A DNA stretch of 5,198 bases from Candidatus Omnitrophota bacterium. GTDB lineage: Bacteria > Omnitrophota > Gorgyraeia > Zapsychrales > Fredricksoniimonadaceae. This document shows, one piece after another, positions 1-5,100 of the stretch; position 1 is the first letter of the stretch, and every line of letters starts with the position of its first letter. A program made the translations under genes and the position numbers. The notes under the pieces are model-generated. The model did not search any database, was not told the origin of the DNA, and was given only the letters and a program-made list of their open reading frames with translations. The stretch is taken from NCBI GenBank assembly GCA_023247575.1, contig JAHFGE010000012.1, forward strand, positions 16,634-21,831, read 5' to 3'.

Positions 1-668
1 CCGTCTATAACGAGGAAGCGACTGTAGCCGAGGTCATTGATACCGTCGAGTCGGTTTGTCTGTCCCAGGGATTAGATCGAGAAATCATTATTGTCAATGA
101 TGGCTCCAGGGATAACACGGCGCAGGCCTTAACTCCTTACCAGGGACGAGCCAACCTAACGGTGATTCACCAGGCCAATGCCGGCAAAACCGCTGCTTTA
201 TTAACGGGATTTAAGAATGCCAGCGGCGATATCTTGTTAATCCAGGATGCAGATTTGGAATACGATCCCAGCCAATATCCTAAACTTTTGGATCCTATAC
301 TCAAGGGAAGCACACAGGTGGTCTATGGCTCCAGATTTTTGGGGAAGATAGAGGGTATGGAACCGATCAATCGTTGGGCTAATTTGGTTTCTAACTGGAC
401 TTTTCGACTATTGTACAAACAAAACATAACCGACATCAATACCTGCTACAAAGTGTTTACCCGCAAGGCGCTGGAAGGGATTGACATCAGGAGCAAAAAT
501 TTTGCCTTTGAAACAGAAGTAACGGTGAAATTTTTCCAGAAAGGTCTTACCATCATGGAGGTCCCCATCGATTACAAGGCCCGCCGCCACAGCCAGGGTA
601 AGAAAATCCGCTGGACCACTGCTTTAGAAATGTTCTGGCCAATTATCAAATATCGCTTTCAGAGATAA
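1..668 (+). CDS. Family 2 glycosyltransferase, polyprenol-phosphate mannosyl/glucosyltransferase type (5' partial)
   Basis: Reading from base 3, 221 residues are visible before the TAA at 666-668; the start codon lies off the left edge, probably by only about ten residues, because the VYNEE motif that opens GT-A family 2 enzymes is at visible residues 1-5. VNDGSRDNT (31-39) fits the nucleotide-sugar binding loop, and QDADLEYDP (81-89) carries the DxD metal-binding motif (D82, D84). TDINTCYKVF and the C-terminal EVPIDYKARRHSQGKKIRW are typical of the dolichol/polyprenol-phosphate mannosyltransferase (DPM1-like) branch. There is no C-terminal membrane segment, so it is the short soluble or peripheral form. 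By family knowledge it would transfer a hexose from a nucleotide sugar to a polyprenyl phosphate at the cytoplasmic face of the membrane, for cell-surface glycan or protein glycosylation. The exact sugar cannot be read from sequence. Next gene in the same direction starts 150 bases on. Confidence 0.9.
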   Translation, partial: VYNEEATVAEVIDTVESVCLSQGLDREIIIVNDGSRDNTAQALTPYQGRANLTVIHQANAGKTAALLTGFKNASGDILLIQDADLEYDPSQYPKLLDPILKGSTQVVYGSRFLGKIEGMEPINRWANLVSNWTFRLLYKQNITDINTCYKVFTRKALEGIDIRSKNFAFETEVTVKFFQKGLTIMEVPIDYKARRHSQGKKIRWTTALEMFWPIIKYRFQR

Positions 669-711
669 TTTCCGTGTAAACCCAAAGCGTTTCCACCAAC
701 TAATAAATATT

Positions 712-740
712 TTTACGATTCTTAAGATTTATGCTATAAA
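712..740 (+). promoter_or_regulatory. Candidate sigma70-type promoter for the DUF3800 gene
   Basis: A -35-like TTTACG (712-717, 4 of 6 to TTGACA) is followed after 17 bases by TATAAA (735-740, 5 of 6 to TATAAT). The bases just before are TGC, which makes an extended -10 (TGn). Predicted transcript start is near 747, leaving a leader of about 72 bases before the ATG at 819. The spacer contains the 8-bp palindrome TCTTAAGA (720-727). The match was made by eye in AT-rich DNA, where chance hits are common. Confidence 0.42.
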
Positions 741-746
741 TAAACC

Positions 747-766
747 ATCCTTTCCCCAAGGATTTT
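747..766 (+). terminator. Small hairpin plus short T run, terminator-like
   Basis: ATCCTT (747-752) pairs with AAGGAT (758-763) around a five-base loop TCCCC, followed by TTT. The stem is six base pairs and the T run is short, so as a rho-independent terminator for the upstream glycosyltransferase it would be weak. If the promoter at 712-740 is real, this hairpin sits at the extreme 5' end of the DUF3800 transcript and might instead protect that end or take part in leader folding. Confidence 0.35.
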
Positions 767-789
767 ACATAGATTCCCCACAAAATAAG

Positions 790-805
790 TTTAACCATTT
801 AACCA
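790..805 (+). repeat. Perfect 8-bp tandem repeat TTTAACCA x2
   Basis: TTTAACCA occurs at 790-797 and again at 798-805 with no gap. The second copy ends three bases before the ribosome binding site of the DUF3800 gene. It could be a regulator site, an mRNA leader element or replication slippage; nothing in the sequence decides between these. Confidence 0.75.
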
Positions 806-807
806 GT

Positions 808-813
808 GAGGGA
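808..813 (+). promoter_or_regulatory. Ribosome binding site of the DUF3800 gene
   Basis: GAGGGA ends five bases before the ATG at 819 and supports that codon as the start. Its GGGAA/GGGAAA part is complementary to two upstream pyrimidine tracts (TTTCCC at 751-756 and TTCCC at 774-778), so access to it may depend on leader folding. Confidence 0.75.
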
Positions 814-818
814 AAACT

Positions 819-1574
819 ATGTCTGCACAAAGCATATCTATAGGTTGGCAACAGTCTAACACGATAAATTGTTTTGGATTTATTGATGAAACAGGTGTTT
901 TATACCATGACATAGATCAACGATTTTTTGCTATCGGTCTTTTAAAATGTGAAGATACAACTGCGCTATATGAACAAATTCATATTTTGAAGACCAAAGC
1001 TGAAGCAAAATTAGATTTGCACAGAAAGCAAAAGGGCGACACGAGTAAGCATAATTTTTTTGAATTTAAATTTGCCGATATTACAAGAGGAATGGAGGGG
1101 TATTATTTAGAACTCATAGATACGTATTTCCGATTTCCGCAAATAATATTTTCGTGTGTAGTTATTGATAAGAATATTGTTAAGCCCAATGTATTTCCCA
1201 GCGCTTGGGATGCGTATATTGAATATTCAAAGAGATTAATAGCTGGTAGTATGGAGGAAAATGAGCGAATTTGTGTCATTGCAGATTTCATGGGGAGACC
1301 AAAACTGAGTAATAAATTTTATGAACCCCAAATACGAATGTTGCCATGTGTTTACAATGCCACAGTTTTGGAATCTCACGCATCGCTATATATTCAACTG
1401 GTTGATGTCCTCATTGGAAGTGTTGTGTTTGATTTTAAGAGACAAAGGCAACCGGAGAGAAAATTCGATACTGTTAAATCAAAGGTCTGTGATCTTTTAA
1501 AGAAAAAGTTAGGACTGAATAGTTTGCTTGTTGGGAAGAGGAATGAGTTTAGCGTTATTGAATTGATACAATAA
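819..1574 (+). CDS. DUF3800 domain protein, predicted RNase H-fold nuclease-like protein
   Basis: The protein has 251 residues, a usual length for DUF3800. The family pattern is recognisable: FIDETG near the N-terminus (D23, E24) on a first beta strand followed by FAIGLL; NFFEFKF with E82; IADFMGRPK with D156; and ESHASLYIQLVDVLIGSV near the C-terminus (E185, D196), which matches the family's S...QLaDllaG signature. The acidic residues in this order resemble the metal-binding set of RNase H-like folds, and DUF3800 proteins are often found in defence islands and mobile regions; nuclease activity is inference from the family. There is no signal peptide or membrane segment, so it is probably cytosolic. 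The start is set by GAGGGA five bases upstream. It stands alone: 150 bases separate it from the glycosyltransferase and 566 from gltB, with no toxin, helicase or methylase partner visible. Its base composition is much more AT-rich than its neighbours, with many ATA, AGA and AAA codons, suggesting horizontal acquisition. Confidence 0.78.
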   Translation: MSAQSISIGWQQSNTINCFGFIDETGVLYHDIDQRFFAIGLLKCEDTTALYEQIHILKTKAEAKLDLHRKQKGDTSKHNFFEFKFADITRGMEGYYLELIDTYFRFPQIIFSCVVIDKNIVKPNVFPSAWDAYIEYSKRLIAGSMEENERICVIADFMGRPKLSNKFYEPQIRMLPCVYNATVLESHASLYIQLVDVLIGSVVFDFKRQRQPERKFDTVKSKVCDLLKKKLGLNSLLVGKRNEFSVIELIQ

Positions 1575-1610
1575 AAATGCGAGCTGTCGACACAGTCAAC
1601 GCCCGCATTT
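1575..1610 (-). terminator. Hairpin touching the DUF3800 stop codon; terminator-like on the minus strand
   Basis: AAATGCG (1575-1581) pairs with CGCATTT (1604-1610), a perfect 7-bp outer stem beginning on the base after the TAA. Inside is a second small hairpin, CTGT (1584-1587) with ACAG (1592-1595) around CGAC. On the minus strand the outer stem runs into TTTTTATT (1577-1570), a usable terminator tail. On the + strand CGCATTT is followed by CATTCACC, which is a poor tail. It therefore looks better suited to stop minus-strand transcripts, such as one from the promoter at 1623-1650, though on the + strand it could still protect the DUF3800 mRNA end. Confidence 0.45.
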
Positions 1611-1622
1611 CATTCACCATTA

Positions 1623-1650
1623 AATATACCATGTCTAAACTAATTGTCAA
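1623..1650 (-). promoter_or_regulatory. Candidate strong minus-strand (antisense) promoter
   Basis: On the minus strand a perfect -35 TTGACA (1650-1645) is followed after 16 bases by TATATT (1628-1623), 5 of 6 to the consensus -10, preceded by TGG, which makes an extended -10. Predicted start is near 1616, only six bases before the hairpin at 1610-1575. Transcription would therefore either end almost at once, giving an RNA of about 45 bases, or read on as antisense RNA to the DUF3800 gene. It is the best promoter match seen in the intergenic DNA, but rests on sequence alone. Confidence 0.45.
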
Positions 1651-1653
1651 TAT

Positions 1654-1683
1654 TTCATCCTTTTCGTTTTCATCCTTTTCGCT
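1654..1683. repeat. 15-bp tandem direct repeat, two copies
   Basis: TTCATCCTTTTCGTT (1654-1668) is followed directly by TTCATCCTTTTCGCT (1669-1683), 14 of 15 identical. The repeat ends four bases upstream of the minus-strand -35 box, where activator sites or A-rich UP elements normally lie (on that strand it reads as GAAAAGGATGAA repeated). It may equally be simple slippage. Confidence 0.75.
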
Positions 1684-1719
1684 TTAGACGTATCATCTGG
1701 CGGAGCTGAGTTAAAAGTA

Positions 1720-1771
1720 TTTGACCATTTCTGCTTTGAGGGATTAAGATACCGCTTAATCAATGGTCAGA
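1720..1771. other. Two-part hairpin, 17 bp total, with a 12-base one-sided bulge
   Basis: The outer arm TTTGACCATT (1720-1729) pairs with AATGGTCAGA (1762-1771) over ten pairs including one G-T wobble. The inner arm GATTAAG (1742-1748) pairs with CTTAATC (1755-1761) over seven pairs around a six-base loop ATACCG. On the right side the two arms are contiguous; on the left they are separated by 12 unpaired bases (1730-1741). This is the longest stem in the window. The following AATTTCTTTT gives a poor terminator tail. It may be a structured part of the DUF3800 3' untranslated region, a small RNA, or a decayed palindrome. Confidence 0.6.
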
Positions 1772-1793
1772 AGAATTTCTTTTAGCTTACTTT

Positions 1794-1826
1794 AAATCCA
1801 CTGCTGCAAAATGGCGTGGGTTTTTT
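1794..1826 (+). terminator. Rho-independent terminator candidate
   Basis: CCAC (1798-1801) pairs with GTGG (1816-1819). After one bulged T, GC (1803-1804) pairs with GC (1814-1815), with possible wobbles closing a loop containing AAAA. Below the stem, AAAT pairs with GTTT, and the right arm runs into six Ts (1821-1826). This is the most convincing + strand terminator downstream of the DUF3800 gene. It would give that mRNA a 3' untranslated region of roughly 250 bases containing the two hairpins and the tandem repeat. Confidence 0.5.
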
Positions 1827-1890
1827 GTGTTTTCAGTGTTCTTAAAAATTTTGATTCTTATCTTACTTAAAGATGGGTGGAATCTATAAG

Positions 1891-1921
1891 AAAAATTGTT
1901 TCGAATCAAACAATATTTTTT
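1891..1921 (+). terminator. AT-rich hairpin with T run, terminator-like
   Basis: ATTGTTT (1895-1901) pairs with AAACAAT (1908-1914) around the loop CGAATC. AAAA (1891-1894) continues the stem with TTTT (1916-1919) across one bulged A, and the T run extends to 1921. The stem is long but has only one G-C pair, so it is weaker than a classical terminator. Its A tract on the left makes it potentially bidirectional. With the terminator at 1794-1826 it would insulate gltB from upstream transcription. Confidence 0.4.
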
Positions 1922-2015
1922 ATTCTAAGTTTCCTATTAATTGTCTGTAATACTTTACCAAATAAGCAGGGCTATCTTCCGGCCGGTTATTTCGTTTGTC
2001 ATGCATCGCTGTAGT

Positions 2016-2045
2016 TTGTAATTACAATAATTTTGGGGACATAAT
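2016..2045 (+). promoter_or_regulatory. Candidate gltB promoter with overlapping palindromic operator
   Basis: TTGTAA (2016-2021, 4 of 6 to the -35) is followed after 18 bases by CATAAT (2040-2045, 5 of 6 to the -10), giving a leader of about 90 bases to the gltB ATG. The -35 lies inside TTGTAATTACAA (2016-2027), a perfect 12-bp palindrome of the kind bound by dimeric repressors. The palindrome itself is certain; the promoter assignment and regulator are not, and I cannot match it to a named regulator with confidence. Confidence 0.35.
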
Positions 2046-2072
2046 GAGCTAACCCATAATTTAGTCCCAGCC

Positions 2073-2103
2073 AGTTTTTCATAGTTCTAGGAATAGTTTT
2101 TCA
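2073..2103. repeat. Direct repeat AGTTTTTCA, two copies 22 bases apart
   Basis: AGTTTTTCA occurs at 2073-2081 and 2095-2103 in the gltB leader. The 22-base period is close to two helical turns, which would place both copies on one face of the DNA. In T-rich DNA a nine-base repeat at this distance can also be chance. Confidence 0.4.
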
Positions 2104-2140
2104 ATTGCATTTCCAATGAGAAGATTATAAAATAAAAATC

Positions 2141-5100
2141 ATGGAAAAGAAATTCCTTATCGATCCACGTCAACAGGGCCTTTTTGATCCGCAGGTTGAA
2201 TTTGATGCTTGCGGAGTGGGTTTTGTGGTTAATGTCAAGAACCGCAAAAGCCATGATATTATCCGCAACGGGATTCAAATCCTGGAAAATTTAACCCATC
2301 GCGGTGCCTGCGGGTGTGATCCCGAAACCGGAGACGGTGCCGGCATTCTGATGCAGATGCCGGATACCTTCTTGCGTAGAGAAATGGCCAAACAGGATGT
2401 GACTCTGCCGCCTTTGGGTGATTATGGGGCTGGCATGGTTTTTTTGCCTCGGGATTCTTCGGAACGCAACATCATGGAGGAATGGACGGAACATATTATC
2501 CATGAGGAAGGCCAAAGGCTTTTGGGTTGGCGGCAGGTGCCGCATGACCCCAGCAAAGTTGGCAAGATGGCCCGCTCGGTCATCCCAGAGTTTAAACAGC
2601 TTTTTATTGGCCGCGGCAAAGATACCAGACCAGAGGATTTCGATCGCAAACTTTATGTCATTCGCAAACGCCTGTGGTCGAAAGTTCAAAGCTCGACCCT
2701 GATCTACAGGAACTACTATTATTTCTGTTCCCTTAACAGCAAGACCATTATTTACAAGGGACAATTAATGAGTGAACAGCTGGATCGCTTCTTTACGGAT
2801 CTTTCGGATCCGGCCATGGTCTCGGCCATTGCTTTGGTGCACTCACGGTATTCCACGAATACTTTTCCTACCTGGGCGCTGGCGCATCCCTATCGCATGA
2901 TTGCCCATAATGGGGAGATCAATACTTTAAGAGGCAATATTAACTGGATGCACGCGCGCGAAAAGCAGTTTGTTTCCAAAGCGTTTGGCAATGATTTAGA
3001 AAAAGTTATGCCCATCGTTGTTCCACTGGGTTCAGACACTGCCACTTTTGATAACGCCCTGGAAATGCTTGTCCTGTCGGGGCGCTCTTTACCTCATGCC
3101 ATGATGATGATGATTCCCGAAGCCTGGAGCGGCCATCAGGAAATGGATAAGGCCAAACGGGCTTTTTATGAATACCATTCCTGTTTGATGGAACCATGGG
3201 ATGGCCCGGCCTCTATTGCTTTTTGCGATGGCCGCTATGTGGGAGCCGTGCTTGACCGCAATGGCCTTCGACCTTCCCGTTTTTTGGTCACTAAAGATGA
3301 TTTGGTCATCATGGCGTCTGAAGCCGGTGTCTTGCCGGTTGCGCCTGATAATATCGTCAAAAAGGGCCGTCTTCAACCAGGCAAAATGTTTTTGGTGGAT
3401 ACCCAGGAAGGCCGTATTATCGACGACAGGCAACTCAAAGAGTTCTATGCCGCCCGCCAGCCGTATGCACAATGGCTGAAAGAAAATGTGGTGGATCTGC
3501 GTACTTTGCCAAAACCTAAGAAGGTGCATGGGCTTAACCAGAAAACTTTATTGGAACGCCAGAGAGCTTTTGGTTACACTTATGAAGATTTAGAAATTAT
3601 TTTGACGCCCATGGTTCATGGAGATGAAGCCGTGGGCTCCATGGGAACGGACACTCCTTTGGCCGTGCTTTCCCAAAGACCGCAGCTGCTTTACAATTAT
3701 TTCAAGCAGTTGTTCGCCCAGGTGACCAATCCACCCATTGATGCTATTCGTGAAGAAATCATCATGGCCGAGGATATGATGCTGGGGCCGGAAGGGAATT
3801 TGTTGGAAGAGACCCCGGCCCATTGCCACCGTCTATGGATCCAGCGGCCGATTTTGACCAATGAGGAACTGGAAAAGATTGCGCATGTCAATAGAGGTTC
3901 TTTAAAAAGTGAAACATTACCGATTCTTTTTAACAAACCAGAGGGAGTAGAAGGATTAGAAAAAGCACTGGGCAATTTGTTCAAGAAAGCTGACCAGGCC
4001 ATTGAAGAGGGCTACAGTATTTTAATTCTTTCCGATCGAGGGATTAATGCCAAGAAAGTACCAATTCCGTCGTTGCTAGCATGCGCTGGGCTACATCATC
4101 ATCTCATCCGCCAGGGGACCAGGACCAAGGTCAGCTTTGTGGTTGAATCTGGTGAGGCTCGGGAATTGCATCATTACGCAACGCTCATTGGTTATGGGGC
4201 CAATGCTATTAATCCTTACCTTGTTTTTGAGACCATGGAGGACTTGATCTTACAGAACAAGTTTGAGGACCCTGTTACTTTTAAAGATGCTGAAAAGAAT
4301 TACCTGAAGGCCTGCCATAAGGGGCTGTACAAAATTATTTCTAAAATGGGAATATCGACGATACAATCCTATTGCGGGGCCCAGATTTTTGAAGCGGTTG
4401 GTTTAGGCCCTGAATTAATTGATAAATATTTTACGGCCACACCTTCCAGAATCGGAGGGATTGATTTAAAGACAGTCGCCCTGGAAACACTCAAGCGCCA
4501 TGAGGATAGTTATGCTCCTCAGCCGGTTAGTGACCATATGCTGGAACAGGGAGGAGAGTACTACTGGCGCCAGCAGGGTGAATATCATCAACTGAATCCT
4601 CAGACCATTGCGTTGTTACAACATGCCGTGCGCAGCAGCGATTATAAAATTTATAAAGTTTACGCCAAGCTCGTCAATGAGCAGAATAAGCAAATTGCTA
4701 ATATCCGCGGCCTGTTAAAATTCAAAAAAGGCCATTCGATTCCTTTAAGTGAAGTCGAACCGGCCAGCGAGATCGTGAAGCGTTTTGCCACGGGTGCCAT
4801 GAGTTATGGTTCTATTTCCAAGGAAGCTCATGAGACCTTGGCCATTGCCATGAACCGTTTAGGGGGATTTTCCAATACCGGCGAGGGTGGCGAAGATTCT
4901 GTCCGTTTTAAAAAGGATCCTAATGGGGATTGGCGGCGCAGCCGCATTAAACAGGTGGCTCAAGGCCGCTTTGGGGTGACCATTGAATATTTAGTCAATG
5001 CCGATCAATTACAAATTAAAATGGCCCAGGGCGCTAAGCCCGGTGAAGGCGGTCAGCTTCCAGGACATAAAGTTTCCAAGGAAATCGCCGCTACTCGTCA

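Larger units (their letters stand above)
1575..2140. other. Long structured non-coding region between the DUF3800 gene and gltB
   Basis: These 566 bases contain no reading frame that looks like a real protein. They are AT-rich, like the DUF3800 gene. From left to right they hold a hairpin abutting the DUF3800 stop, a minus-strand promoter candidate, a 15-base tandem repeat, a 17-bp two-part hairpin, a rho-independent terminator, an AT-rich terminator-like hairpin, and the gltB leader with a palindrome. I saw no tRNA, CRISPR repeats, insertion-sequence ends or transposase remnant. Confidence 0.7.

Noticed and set aside
1557..1608. A 17-codon minus-strand frame after the antisense promoter, with GGTG six bases before its ATG
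   Set aside because: It is too short to judge, spans the terminator hairpin and runs into the DUF3800 gene. No family is recognisable.
1575..1610. Possible integron attC site after a single-gene cassette
   Set aside because: The right-hand core would need GTTRRRY. The minus strand has GTTGACT, which does not fit, and there is no matching R'' box or neighbouring cassette.
1577..1687. A 36-codon + strand frame starting two bases after the DUF3800 stop (begins MRAVDTVNAR, ends SSFSFSSFSL)
   Set aside because: It has no ribosome site of its own, its first half reads through the hairpin and its last ten residues are just the 15-bp tandem repeat in frame. Low-complexity ending and short length make it more likely a by-product of the repeats, though coupled translation cannot be excluded.
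2036..2068. GGGAC/GTCCC inverted repeat followed by TTTTT at 2075-2079
   Set aside because: Only five pairs around a 23-base loop, with the T run six bases beyond the stem; too weak to call an attenuator or terminator.
2126..2131. TATAAA as the gltB -10
   Set aside because: It lies nine bases before the ATG, would give an essentially leaderless mRNA and has no good -35 at 15-18 bases.
3101..3112. ATG repeated four times inside gltB
   Set aside because: It encodes four methionines just before the conserved IPEAW segment, where the family is also methionine- and hydrophobic-rich, and keeps the frame.
2291..3829. Several open frames of 60-157 codons on the minus strand, and two on the + strand (2418-2702, 3201-3479), inside gltB
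   Set aside because: They overlap conserved GltB coding sequence and their translations match no family; they are shadows of the gltB frame.
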